DNA of 64,000 bases, taken from NCBI RefSeq assembly GCF_963678635.1, contig NC_087065.1, positions 72,179,345 to 72,243,344 of the forward strand, in the 5' to 3' direction. Positions within the stretch are counted from its first letter, which is position 1. Each line of letters starts with the position of its first letter. The DNA comes from Symsagittifera roscoffensis (lineage: Eukaryota > Xenacoelomorpha > Acoela > Convolutidae). Shown here piece after piece: positions 24,556 through 35,597 of the stretch. Below the pieces are notes generated by a model, which was not told where the DNA came from, searched no databases, and worked only from the letters and a program-made list of their open reading frames with translations. The translations under genes were made by a program, and so were the position numbers.

Positions 24556-24864
24556 TTTTGTTGAAACGAAGGCAAACTACACAATCGTAAAAAAAATTGA
24601 ATGACTTTCAATTTCGAAGTAGACTTTTAGTAAAAACTTGATCTATTGATCCAGTTTTCTCTAATTGGTCTAAATTTGGAGAAAAGCGCCAATTGTAAAC
24701 AATTCTTGATATTGAAATAGATTTAACTTGATATGTTTTTTTCTTCGAAATTTTCAAATATTTTTTTTGGTTTTTTGTTCTTTTTTTACAACCATCTTTT
24801 GCTTTTGTATATTTTATGAACAAAAAAATGCCAAAGATTTCATGGTGAATAGCGTTTTTGAAAT

Positions 24865-24935
24865 AAAACAAGACTGCTCGTATCAGGGCAAAGCCCTGAG
24901 CGTTCCGAATGTCCTTCAAGGTCTCTGGAAAATGT
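24865..24935 (-). repeat. R1 3'-end fragment in inverted orientation
   Basis: Reads aacaagactgctcgtatcag, the gggcaaagccctga hairpin, then ttccgaatgtccttcaaggt on the plus strand, which is the 3' end of R1 reversed. With the copy ending at 24,555 it forms a pair of inverted ends about 310 bp apart. Confidence 0.65.
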
Positions 24936-26217
24936 TGGTTGAAGATGTTAAAGCGATGGGTTGAAAAGGGTTGACCCCTACCACGTTGTGGTCACACAGT
25001 TGCGCTTTTTCCTTACTATGCCCCAGGCTAGGAAGGGTGCAACAGCCTTGTGTGCTGGTAACTTTTTAGAGTTATTTGCCAACTGCGATTCCTTTTTTAA
25101 GCTTCATTAGAAAAGCTATTCAACCGTGGATTAGAAATCATCCAGTAAAAATTGGCGGGCGAGGCAAGCGCTTGATTTTATCTATGTTTAGCCGTTGGCT
25201 GCAATAATACTAATTAATCACAGTTGTGAACTCGAATTTTTTGAAATACTTAAAAGTGGTAGAAATTATTTCGTTTTAATTAACGAAAACCAGAGCAATC
25301 CAGCGTATTGAAATTAAATTGTCCAGCGTATTGGATCCAGCGCCTTGGAAATTGTCTTGTCGTCTCAACGGGGCAAAAGATCAATTATTGTGACATTCAA
25401 TCGAAAAAGGCAATCATAAAAATTTAAATGTCAAACCGGCCACTCTCAATTTCCCAGTCAGTTGAAATTTGCAGCGAAAAATTGCTAAGAAACCTAGCAA
25501 TAAAATTCTTAATCTCGAGAACGGTCCTCGTCATATTGTTCTAAAAACTCGAATATAATAACACTTTTATGCTACGCTAACCATTCCAAGTCACTGCATC
25601 TGTTCTGCAACTAAATTAAATCAAAAGCAAACCTACGAATCTATACCGAAACCAAACAAAAACTTACATAGAGTGCATCAATTCAATTGGAATTGTTTAT
25701 GAGCTAGATGTTGTCTGTGCTTTGATAAGAACGAAACATATAGCGCGTTAATTATAAATAATGGATCGAATTAGCAATTTTCAATCCTCAAAAATTTAAT
25801 TGACAGATGGATTTTTACTACCCTTGCGATAGGCAAGGGTATTGCAATCGGGTACTAGACTTTTTTAAATAACTTTGTTCACAAAATGGTCAATTTGTAG
25901 GAATGGTACATTTGAAGAAATGCTCAATTTTTTGAAATTTTAACTAAGACTACTTGTATTTAGGTAGTCAATAGGTGTAGTCAGTTTCCGGCTAATTTTC
26001 CGTTTATTAAAATGGAACTTTTATTATTTGGTTTTTGTAATTTGTTTTTTTATAACTATTACAAATATTAATTTGTAAAGCATGGGTTTTATTTTGATTT
26101 TTACACGTGCGAGAGCGAGTGTCTTGTAATCGCGATTAGACTTTTTTCCCGTAAACAACTTTTTTTCACAAATTTTTAACTTGCTTTGCTATTTAACCTT
26201 AACAACTTCCACGTTCG
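24936..26217. other. non-coding stretch with a hairpin motif
   Basis: No gene is supported. At 25,817-25,870 it contains ctacccttgcgataggcaag with gtattgcaatcg and ctagacttttt, a motif that recurs at about 31,595-31,650 and 32,900-32,935 and, weakly, near 26,100-26,160. Confidence 0.4.
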
Positions 26218-26220
26218 ATC

Positions 26221-26290
26221 CCACTTGGCCTAGAGGTAACGCAGTTGCCTTTGCACCCTATCATATGGGTTTCGAGTTACGGTCGGATTT
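26221..26290 (+). repeat. tRNA-like (SINE head-like) segment
   Basis: Starts ccacttgg; A-box-like tggcctagagg at 26,226-26,236 and B-box-like gggtttcgagttac near 26,267-26,280. This matches a tRNA-derived RNA polymerase III promoter better than the one at 17,951, but the arms do not form a full cloverleaf by eye and the B box carries an extra base. It is likely a SINE head or tRNA pseudogene. Confidence 0.45.
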
Positions 26291-27122
26291 TTTTTCAGTA
26301 TGTATGCAACTGGTTTTTTTTTCCTGTGAAAGTTGACTTGTCGAACTTTCGTTTGTCTGCTCAAATTTTTCGGCTTAGTTGCTACATCGCGGTTTTTTCT
26401 AATGCTGTAATCACCTTTCATTGTAGTTGCAAGTGCATTTGTTGTTCATTGTAGTTTCAGGAGACATGAAACTTTTTAATAAAAAATTCGAAAATTTTTT
26501 TTCGAATCAATTGATGTCTGCTCAAAGTTGGTCGGCTTACTTGCTCTATCACGGATTTTTCTTGTGCTGTTAGCAATTTTCATTGAAGTTGCAAGTGCAA
26601 GTGTTAAATTATATATTTTTCGGATATTATTGTCTGCTCAAAAATTGCCTGCTTTGTTTCCTCTTCGTAAGTTTAGTTTTACGAAGAGGAAGTTCAAATT
26701 TTGGTGGACCTAGTTTTTTCAACATTTTCATTTTCTTCCCGACTTTCTATTTTTTATTATGTTTGTATTGTATCGCAAGTGGTAGGAAGCTCCACTTCGC
26801 CTCTGTGTAAATTTTAATTTCAGGGCATTCAAATCTTTCAGGCTTCACAAAAATTTGTATGGTGAAAAAAAAACCACAGAAGAAATATTCCGCCTTTTCA
26901 CAGCAAACTTGGAAAAGAAATCGGCAAAATTGCTTCCTTATAACGCCCCTCAGTTGCGCCATAATTTTAAAATTTATCTTATAGCGTTTAAAAAAGTCCC
27001 AAAAAATTTGAACTGAAGAAAACGCTTTTGAATTTTTTCGAGCTATGTTTGGTTAATTAAGAACTGATTAAAGCTCACTGCTACTATAGTATAATTTTGT
27101 TTCGTAAGCTTTTTCAGGCGCA
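26291..27122. other. non-coding stretch (duplicated at 49,194-50,024)
   Basis: Short chance frames on both strands and no recognised gene. A palindrome, cctcttcgtaa..ttacgaagagg, lies near 26,660-26,690. Confidence 0.4.
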
Positions 27123-27128
27123 GGTGCT
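27123..27128 (+). other. uninterrupted (empty) Polinton target site
   Basis: GGTGCT in copy A is followed directly by ctttagcaac. In copy B the same GGTGCT at 50,025-50,030 is followed by the Polinton 5' end. This makes copy A the pre-insertion reference for the site. Confidence 0.8.
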
Positions 27129-27949
27129 CTTTAGCAACTAATTGAAGTTCTTTGAATCAGAGCGCACTGTTTTATTTTATTCTTCGGTTGTTTATGTGAA
27201 AGCTTTGAGCCTTAAGTCCCACTGCTGCTTTGATGAATTTCATTTTGAAGTCCTGGTCAAATTACTGCCATTTTTTATTGTATATTTTATTTTTTGTGGC
27301 AATAGTAAGCGTTAATTGTTTACTCCAATATTTTCCTGTTTCACTGCCTGCTTAGATTTTTTTCTTCTTATCGTTGGATTTGGCATCCAGTCATAACTAT
27401 CAGTAAAAATGATGTTATAGATGAAAACTGTCTATTTTGACTGAAACCCCTAAGGCCAAATTTTTTTCTCTTTGCTTTCATTGGTTCAAAAAGTATCACA
27501 AACCCTTAGTTTTTTCGTGGTTCAATAATGTTCATATTTTTAATGACTATTGATGAGATTTATTTTTATTTTTATTAGGGGGGTTTCATTTTTATAACTT
27601 CCTCTTTTTAATTCGAATTCACAGAAAGACCTAATTAGGTGTCGATTATGTTAGTGAATTTCATCCTATTAAGCGCTACCCGTGCAGTTCCTGCATTTCA
27701 AATTACCCATTAGTAAAACTTGACTGCAGTTTATAATTTCACCGGAATTATCTTCCTTTACATATTGTTTCTCAGTGCCTGTTTTAACCATCTGGGATTA
27801 GTAGAACTAATAATCAAATGAGGTCTGATTTGAAATTTTCTCCTCCCAGTTTTATTTTGAAGGTAATTCTCCTCGCTAACCTGTATAACCTTACCGCTCA
27901 ACGCTGACTTTGTTTGACCGAAAAAGGAACCATTTTTAATTCTGGGCAG
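27129..27949. other. 5' flank of the receptor gene
   Basis: AT-rich. The sequence catttttaattctgggcag ending at 27,949 resembles a splice acceptor placed just before the receptor exon. I could not place the exon or promoter that should lie upstream. Confidence 0.4.
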
Positions 27950-29718
27950 TTTGAATGATACAAATTCTTCTTCACTCAATAACGAGTCGAAAATACTATT
28001 TTATTCAACTTCTGTGTCAGTTTTGACAGAAATTGACTCTTCTCTAAAACGGTTTCTTGGAGTTCTGGCTTGTATTTTTAATTTGATTTTGTTTATTATG
28101 TTCGCATTAAAAAAGAAGCTAATGGCCAGCGAGATTTTGATTTGTGCCAACGCGCTGTTGGAGTTTCTTATTTGCATAGTAGTTCTCGTCAAAACCGAAT
28201 TATCGAATTTTCTTATAAACTTTTTCTCTCAAAAACTGTTATGCACGTTCGAATATTTTCCTTACACTTTTCTTACAACTATGTCTTTCCTGCTAGTTAT
28301 AACAATCAGTTTTAACCGTTATGTAGCCGTTAAAATGTCTTGGAAATATCAGACCTGGTTCTCAGTCTCGCATGTCGTTCGTTGGCTTGTGGCAATGACA
28401 AGCTTCGTTTTAATCCATAGCTCACCCGAAGTCCTCATTTGTTTTGAGCTCTCCGATTGGCTGAGCGAATTCTATCCCCGTTATTGGCTAATGTCGCGAG
28501 TGTTTCTCGTATCAGTTTGTTGGGCGTCACTCTATGCAGTCTACAAGGGTATCTCAAACTATTTCGCTCATTCGTTTCTTGCGCCTTTGTACAATCCCAA
28601 GATTTTGCATTCTCGGGAATCCTACAAACCGGCCGCTAATTCAGCTGACAAGCAAGAAAACGCTATAAACGCAGGAATGGCGGCAGACACCAAGTTGAAA
28701 ATGGAAGATGTCACCAAAAACGGGAATTCGAATGGCGCGACAAAAGCTGAAGCGAATGAACATATTTCAACTAGAGTTGTTGTGGATTTTCCTTTAGAGC
28801 AACGCGAAGAAACTATTATTGACAAGAAATTTCGTGCGAATAGCCATGAAAATTTTGCCAGCGAAGACGAGCTAACTGTTGACAAATCAGTGAGAGCACG
28901 ACAGAAGTTGTCTATCAATCTGCCAATTGAGCACTCTTCTAAATGCATTTCGGATCCCTTTGAACTTGTCACAAATCGAAAACGGAAAATGTCGACAGTA
29001 GAACGAAAAGCTGCGTTGTATCGTGTTTGCTCCGAATACCGAAGCAGTCAAAACACTTCGCAAATATCGATCAATGTGATTGAAGATCCGGAAAAGGAAT
29101 CTGAAAACGGAATTGATTCGAGATGCAAAAAGCTGTCGGAAATTTCCGTGGGTCAATTTAGTGTTTATTCAGCCATGTCTATTAATGAAGAGTACTGCAT
29201 GACTCATGGCTCGACCAATGACATTCTTCTAGATTCAAATAAATCGGAGGCGGTGTACGAATCATGTGAAAAAGTGAATCTGAAAAAAGGAAAAAGCAAA
29301 GAGAGCGACTCTGCTCAACCCAACGGAGAAAAACGTGCCAGTCGCTTAAGTAAGCATCAGGCGAAGATAAAAAAGGCATTGAAACGAAAGAAATCACGAA
29401 ACCAGAAACACAGTTACTTTCTCCCTTTTTATTGTTTGTCTCCTGTATGTGGTGATTGTTCTTCCTCAGCTCATCCTTCAAGTCGTGAACTATTTTTCCT
29501 CAAGCGAAGTGATATCGCCACAAGTTGTCCTGCAAATTTACGCCATGACTGAAACAGTTTACCTGTTGAACTTTGTCATCAATCCTCTGTTGTATTTTTT
29601 CTGCAGCAGCTACTTGTGCAAACAGTTCAAACAAATTAGAACTTTCATCATGAGCAAGTGTTGCAACAAAGCAGCCTCGGGGCAAGCAATAGTTAACGAA
29701 CCCCATGAAGAATGCTGA
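27950..29718 (+). pseudogene. class A GPCR-like receptor with long third loop and a frame break before TM6
   Basis: A seven-transmembrane receptor read in two frames. Frame 1 is open from 27,918 to 29,552 and gives Asn-rich N-terminus with N-glycosylation-type sites (NSS, NES), TM1 about residues 35-53 (numbered from 27,951), TM2 58-80, a conserved Cys at 98, TM3 to 121 ending in NRY in place of DRY, TM4 140-164 with Trp145, TM5 about 176-203, then a basic, Ser-rich loop of roughly 280 residues. TM6 and TM7, including NPLLY at 29,581-29,595, are in the +1 frame, open from 29,383 to 29,718. The frame change falls between 29,383 and about 29,412, with no convincing intron. There is no ATG near the N-terminus, so an upstream exon after the acceptor at 27,949 is likely. 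It is either a recent pseudogene, a sequencing indel, or an undetected small intron. Ligand unknown. Confidence 0.75.
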
Positions 29719-29757
29719 AATGAATTTTCAAAAAAAAATGTTTTTTAGTAAAAAAAA

Positions 29758-29768
29758 ATAAATAAATT
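29758..29768 (+). terminator. polyadenylation-signal-like AATAAATAAA
   Basis: Lies about 40 nt after the receptor stop at 29,716-29,718, in a run of A. Placement suits the receptor transcript. Confidence 0.5.
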
Positions 29769-29883
29769 TAATTATGATTAATTGATATTTATGTTTGTGA
29801 ATAGAAAAATTGCGCAGCCACGCGTTTTATTTGTAGATGAAGAAAGGTTCAGATTATCTGCATTATAAAAAGCTTCCGAAGAA

Positions 29884-30450
29884 AACAAGACTATTCGTAT
29901 ATCAGGGAAAAGCCTTAAATGTTTAAACTGCCCTTTAACTGACCTCGAGTAGTTAGTTTTACGTTATAAAAATTAGATGAATTTCATATTTTGATACTCC
30001 CTAAACACAGCCAATTAACAAAACAGTTCGCATCAGGGTGAAGCCACAACTGAGCCGACTGCCCCTTAATTCTCGATGAATTGAAAATACTGACAAACTT
30101 TTCAAAACAAAAGGTGCTCAGTAATAATACAAAATTTTTTGCCTCTACTCAATTTGGAACGATTTTTGAGCCGATTAAATTGCCGCTCACACGTATATAG
30201 CCCGATGTATGTCGCGAGTTAATTGTTGCAAATAAGCCCAATTGGGAGTTTTCAAACTCCCATAAATTTTCAAAAAAGTGATCTCTCCCATAAATTCTCA
30301 AACTCCCATAAATCAAAACAATGAAAATTGGCTATTTAAAAAGTCGAAATTGATCTGGCGAAAAAAATACCCCGAGCAAAAATATTTCGTCTTTCGAAAT
30401 TCGGAGCAAAAAGGCAAAATGGAGTGGTTTTTGTTGAGACCAGCAATCTT
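29884..30450 (-). repeat. interspersed repeat R1, copy 3 (diverged)
   Basis: Read on the minus strand it keeps the 3' end (agtcttgttt, then the decayed hairpin), a second nearby hairpin end around 30,025-30,075, the block cgcgacatacatcgggctat matching 'gcgatatattgcg', 'ggaacgatttttgagccgat' reversed, and a 5' part with Phe-rich 'cgaaattcggagcaaaaa' words. It seems to be two overlapping or rearranged copies. Confidence 0.5.
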
Positions 30451-30559
30451 GGTGAGAAGAACCAGATGACTCGGAAGCATTTTTCTATACTGTGTCGAAA
30501 CGTCCGATCCGGCCGCGCGAAATATTATATCAGAAGGCATTTTGGAAAATTTTTTGGAA

Positions 30560-30599
30560 ATCCGCCCCCCCCCTCGAGAAAATCCTAGATCCGCCCCTG
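30560..30599 (-). mobile_element. solitary hAT-like terminal repeat
   Basis: The plus strand reads tccgccccccccctcgag, then aaaatcctagatccgcccctg. Its reverse complement is the CAGGGGCGGATCTAGGATTT end of the hAT-like element. No matching other end is visible within about 400 bp upstream, so this is a truncated copy. Confidence 0.6.
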
Positions 30600-30601
30600 T
30601 C

Positions 30602-33279
30602 AGAAGCTAATCAGCTTTAGTGTGGATTCTAAAAATGTATCCCAAGATGTTTTTTCATTATAAACGCAAATTCCAATGTACTTGCTTTATTGCCATTCCC
30701 GTCTTATATTTAGTTTATAAGCGTTTCGTAGAGTAGATAGATTTAAACTTCTCAAGTTCTACCAAATTAAAACATCTTGTGATGAAATTGAAGACACTGG
30801 AATTTACACTGATAAATTCAAATCAATACAGTGAATTTATGATCGGAATATTCTGTGTTAGGTGCGCAGCAACCAAGTGCTTTTGTTCTAATTGGAATTC
30901 TGTAAGTCATAACACTTAACAGTTTCCTAAAACAGAGAAGTAAAGCCGGTTGTTTGCAGAGTAAAGTAGCGCACAGAAGGTTTCGACTACATTCATAAAA
31001 AACTCAGAGAAATTTTTTTTCATATTTGCGTCGTTTTAGTGCGATAACGAAAGCTCAGAGTTTTAGTAAACTAATCATAATTGGCTACATCTAACTTAAA
31101 AAAATGTCTGAATTTATTTTGGAAGATTTTTTGATTTTTTTCCCAGCTTTTTTATTGCCATGGAAGCGTTAAATGAACCAATTTTTATCTTAACAAATGT
31201 TAATTGCTCGAATTTAGACAAAAAAGCAAAATTTTCTAAGCTTTTTTCGACACAGATTACATTTCTTAGAATTTTGAATTTCAGTTGCTTTACGGCTAAA
31301 AGGACTTTTATTTAAAGGGCCCAATCTGAATAGTTTTTATGAAATTTGACTTTTCGCTGAAAAAATAGCAAAAAACTAAAGCACCTCCGCAAGGTTCCTC
31401 ACTTTCAATGGTTGGAACAAAAAACCAAAGAAGTGTTTTTTTTGTTCGTTTCTTAGTTAGTGAGAGAAGACGATTGTTCATTGTAAACTTTCTACTTTCT
31501 CGGTATTACTGTTGAAATTCGCCTTACAAAAGTAGTTTCTAAATACAACAAATAGCTTGCAGATTGATCTGGTTTTTTCAAATGTGATTTTTGCTACTAC
31601 GCTTGCGACAAGCAAAGGTATTGCAATCGTGTTCTAGACTTTTCCCATTCATAGTCAAAGTTTTTTCTAAAGGCCTTTTAATTAGGACCAATTGACCAGA
31701 AAAATTGTCATACAAGCTTTTGGCATTGCGTTACTTAAGTGTATTTGGAACCGGAAAAAATCTGAAAGTTACGAACCGAACCCTTCTCGATTCCAATTTT
31801 TTATGATTTTTTAAATTTTTCATTTATATAGTTAATGCGTTCTATTACTTCGGTAACTAGACAGATTATTCTATGATACGTTCATAGCAATCGAATAGTT
31901 GTTTTCATTGAAGTCTTGGTAGTTTTGTAAATTCTTAAGTAACAATAAAATCCTTTTTTTGGTTGTCGTTTTTTTTTTCAATTTTCGAAGCAAAAAAGTC
32001 GAACATGGTCGAAACAAAAAAAGTGATTAATCAGTTATTTTTGTTAGTTTCTTAGTTAGTGAGAAGAGACTTTTGGTCAATGAGATCTAAGAATTAGTTA
32101 GTAGTAGATAAAACTTTGAAAAAAAAGTCGTGAAATTTAGATTGTTTTATAAATCCTTTATCCGAAAAGCGAAAAAATCAGACCAGTTTTTCTCGACAAT
32201 GAGACAACTTCAAATTTTTCTTTTCGAATGCCAATCACGGCTGAAAAGGCTCACAAGGTGATAACCTCACAAGTTTTTTGTTAAAGGAGACAAATCCGCT
32301 GAAAAAAAAACAGATCCAATGCCATAGTTTAGTTCCTTCTCAATTCGTCTGAACATTAATTGCATAGTTTAGAGAAAATCACTCGACTCATGCAGAAATC
32401 AGCGTCGTAAAATTAGTATTTGAAAATAGTTTTAGTCAAAATTTATTGTTTGCAAAGGTCTAATTATCAAGTGAACTGTTTCATTACATGTGGTTACTTT
32501 TTCGTCGGCTACTCATGGATTGGTAGAAATTCGGGTTATAAAATTTAATATCCCAAAAAACTTGAATTTTGTCGAGTGTGTTTTTTCCGGATATCCTGAC
32601 AGCCGTGGTTCAAGCTTCTCAAAGGAGTCACTATCGTTTTTACAATCTTGAGAAAAATTAAATTGAATTTTTAACTTTTTATGCGACATTATTGGTTTTT
32701 TTTTTCAGAAAAATTCTCCAGCTTTTTCTTTGTCAACTTTCTGTTTCAATTGTTAAAATTTTGCTGCTGTTGAAGTTCACCTCACAAAATAATTTTCTAA
32801 ATACAACCCAGCTTGAGATCCTTTTTACAAAAAAGACCGAATTTATGGAATTACCAACGAAATAACATGCAGATTGATCTGGTTTTTTCAAATGTGATTA
32901 TTGTTACTACCCTTGCAATAAACTTTTTCCCGTTAATATTCAACATTTAATTTTAAGGCCTTTCAATTAGGACCAATTAACCAGAAAAATAGTCATACAA
33001 GATTTAAGCATTGCGTTACTAAAGTCTATTTGAAACCGAAAAAATCTAAAATTACGAAACCTTCTCGATTTTAGTTTTTTTATATTTTTTATTTTTCATT
33101 TGTATATTTTATGCGTTCTATTACTTCAATAATTATTCTGCGATAAATTTTTGGCAATCGAATAGTTGTTTTCATTCAAGTCTTGCTGATTTTGTAAATT
33201 CTTTAGAAAGAGTAAAATACGTTCTTTGGTTCTAGTTGAGTTTTTCTCTAATTTTCAAAGAAAATGATTGAATTTTTGA
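30602..33279. other. non-coding stretch with diverged direct repeats
   Basis: No gene is supported. A block of about 400-450 bp at 31,548-31,995 recurs, diverged, at 32,858-33,265; shared words include cagattgatctggttttttc, aattaggaccaatt, ttgcgttact and gttttcatt-aagtctt. Shorter pieces (tttcttagttagtgag; tctaaatacaac) are repeated around it. The direct repeats suggest an old local duplication or two copies of one element. Confidence 0.55.
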
Positions 33280-33930
33280 ACTCGATGTGTTTTTGTCTTC
33301 AAATAATTTTCAGACAACTAGACTTTTCAATGGAACTTTTAATACAAACAAAGTTCTGAAAAGTACTTGTGATCTTTTTTCGTAAAGTTATGGGGGTTTG
33401 AGGTTTGTTAATTTGCTTAACTTTGAACATTTAACGAGCGATATACTACAGGCTATTAACGATGAAGCGGCTATTTGAGCCGGATCGCCTAGCACGGTAG
33501 GGCAATAATTGGAGACTGCTGCACTGTAAACAGTACAGCAAAACGAGAGCAAACTTGGACGAAGTCCAGTGCTAAAGTCCATTCCCTGTCTATCCCGTCG
33601 CGGCCAAAACACTGGTGGACCAAACGTGATTGCCAAAACAAACAAACTTACTAATTATCGTTAAGATTCCACAGGGCTTCAACAAAATCTAAAACATTCA
33701 ATCCGGCTCGAAGTTGCTCCAAGTTGACTTAAGGCAAACTATTTGGGCATACTAATACAATACTAGACGCTTAAAACATCAGCTTACAATTTACTTAGCG
33801 TGTGGGGATAAAGTGCTTTACTTAGCCTGTCATCTCTTTTATAAATTTAGCAAAAAGATTATCTCAAAAAAGTAATTCATTAGATGTTACAGGGCAGTCG
33901 AAACATTCAGGGGTTCGACCAGTAAACTCA
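33280..33930 (+). repeat. interspersed repeat R1, copy 4, broken by a GC-richer segment
   Basis: The 5' part (agacaactagacttttcaatgg-like, cgtaaagttatgggggtttg, gagcgatatactacaggcta) runs to about 33,460. Then a GC-richer stretch of about 180 bp (33,460-33,640) of unknown origin intervenes. A piece of the R1 3' end (gggcagtcgaaacattcagg) is found at about 33,890-33,930. Confidence 0.5.
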
Positions 33931-34384
33931 CATTTATGCAAAAAACATTGATTTGAGGAAGAAAGGATTTAAGCATGCAATTGCTAAAATCAGGGCCACA
34001 TGCATAAGATGTGATTTGCCTTGCTGATTGTGCTAGAGGTGCATGAATCAATTTTTATACATAAAAGAGGCTTGTAAATTTTTATAATGTTTTGTAAAAT
34101 TATCAAAGCGTCTTAAGAAAATCAAAAAAAATTGTTTTGAAAAGATATGATTTAAAACGTTGTTCCACTGAAGTTTTTTAAAATTGCCATAGCTTTATAT
34201 TTTCTAAGAAAAAGGTTGCGTTGGTGCCCTGGCGTATATTAAGTGCCTCAAGTGTTAGTCTGTAGATATCGGTTTTTTTTTTTGAAATGGCGACTAGTTG
34301 TACGTTTCCTGAGCGAAATAAATATTTGGTGGTTTTATTTACCGTGGGGCTATAGACAACCGTGGAGCTATCGAGTTCAAAATT
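33931..34384. other. non-coding stretch, nothing recognised
   Basis: No gene or repeat can be supported here. Confidence 0.4.
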
Positions 34385-34905
34385 AAACAAGACTGCTCGT
34401 ATCAAGGCGAAGCACTGAATGTTCCAACTACCTTTTAAGGTCTATGGAGCAGTAATAACATGAAAAATAAAATTAAAAAAAATAATAAAATATATACTTG
34501 TTAAAATTTGAGGTTTTTGCGAAAATCATCCCCCCACACGCCATCTAAACTACAAAGTTGTAAATTTTGCTCCTAGTAACAAATCTGTTATGGCAAATAA
34601 GCTTCCTTCAACGAATTTGGAACGATTTTTAAGACGTATTAAATCTCCGCTTACACGTTAATAGCGCGAAATATATCGCGCGTTAATTGTCCCAAATTGG
34701 CCAAAAGGCATTTTAAACCCCCATAACTTTACGAAAAATGATCACAAGTGAAATTTCTTATCAAATTTAGGCTCAGGACAACAATACCTTGTGGATAAAG
34801 AAATCCCGTCAAAAATGGCTTGTTAAAAAGTCGAAATTTTTCTGAAGCACAATTTTTCGAACACAAATATTCCGTTACTTTCGTTACGAAAGTCGGAACA
34901 AAAAC
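34385..34905 (-). repeat. interspersed repeat R1, copy 5
   Basis: A near full-length copy in reverse orientation: aaacaagactgctcgtatca, hairpin aaggcgaagcactga, taccttttaaggtctatgga, ccccccacacgccatct, tgcgcgttaattgtcccaaa, cccataactttacgaaaaat, and gttactttcgttacgaaag at its far end. Confidence 0.65.
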
Positions 34906-35597
34906 AAATTAATTTGTGTGTTTTGCTGTTTTGTGGAAAACTAAGGTGGTCTAAAAGTCGTCAATTAAGCATAAATATTGTACACAGTAGTTACAGTGTT
35001 TTTTGAACTCGATCGCGGAGGCTCTATTCAAGGAGGCTCAGAAAAATATCCTAATTTACTTCGAGCAAGTCATTTGAACTAGAAAATCGGTTACTGGATG
35101 TAAATCATAACGCATATTTTTTTGATATTGTTTGTATGTGTGTAGGGAGTAGGGGTAGTCGGGGACAGCGGTTGTGTGTGTTGTGCATTTCAACTAGAAA
35201 GTTGAAAAAAAAAGATTTGTTTGAAAGTTATTTTTTTTGAAACTCGTAATCAGATAAGATTTCAGTTAAGTGCAGAAGTCAGTTCAGGCGTAAGAAATTT
35301 TGAAATAAAAAAAATCGAAACATTTTTTCGGCAAAAACTAGAATCAATTATGTCAACAACTTCATGCTAAAATCTGAGGCAAGCATCGAAGCGGACAGCC
35401 TAAAAAATAATGAAATTATTTAACGAGAGATTGGCTTTTGAAAATTACACGAAAAAAATTGATAAAAGTACACCAGAAAAAGTAATTGTTATTCTCACAC
35501 CTGCAAGAAATGAACCTGAGTTTCAAGAACAAAAAGAAACAGCTAGCGAATAAATAGTTCTCAATTGTATTATGTTCTGTTTCTTTCGATTTTCCAA
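34906..35597. other. non-coding stretch before the second array
   Basis: Ends at the junction where unique DNA meets an internal array-type sequence (ttcgattttccaatctatc) at about 35,584-35,598, a duplication breakpoint. No gene is seen. Confidence 0.45.

Larger units (their letters stand above)
13600..27128 (+). repeat. segmental duplication, copy A (aligned part)
   Basis: Matches 36,510-50,030 nearly base for base, with offset 22,914 near the left, 22,900 in the middle and about 22,902 at the right, the changes being small indels in homopolymers and in the array. Examples of single differences are in the words gggaatctata/gggtatctata, gttttcattg/gtttgcattg and ccgcctattt/ccgcgtattt. Every feature in this span therefore has a partner. 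The left edge lies within the Helitron-like array and cannot be fixed exactly. Confidence 0.95.

Noticed and set aside
26221-26290. Functional tRNA gene
   Set aside because: A- and B-box-like words are present but the acceptor and T stems do not pair, and the B box has an extra base.
29340-29412. Short intron explaining the receptor frame break
   Set aside because: gtaagcatcag is only 11 nt and gives the wrong frame; no other donor-acceptor pair with a pyrimidine tract restores the frame convincingly.
28622-29706. Several minus-strand frames of 68-116 codons
   Set aside because: Shadows of the receptor gene.
33460-33640. Gag or LTR retrotransposon fragment
   Set aside because: GC-richer and faintly gag-like at the start, but stops occur at once and no second motif supports it.
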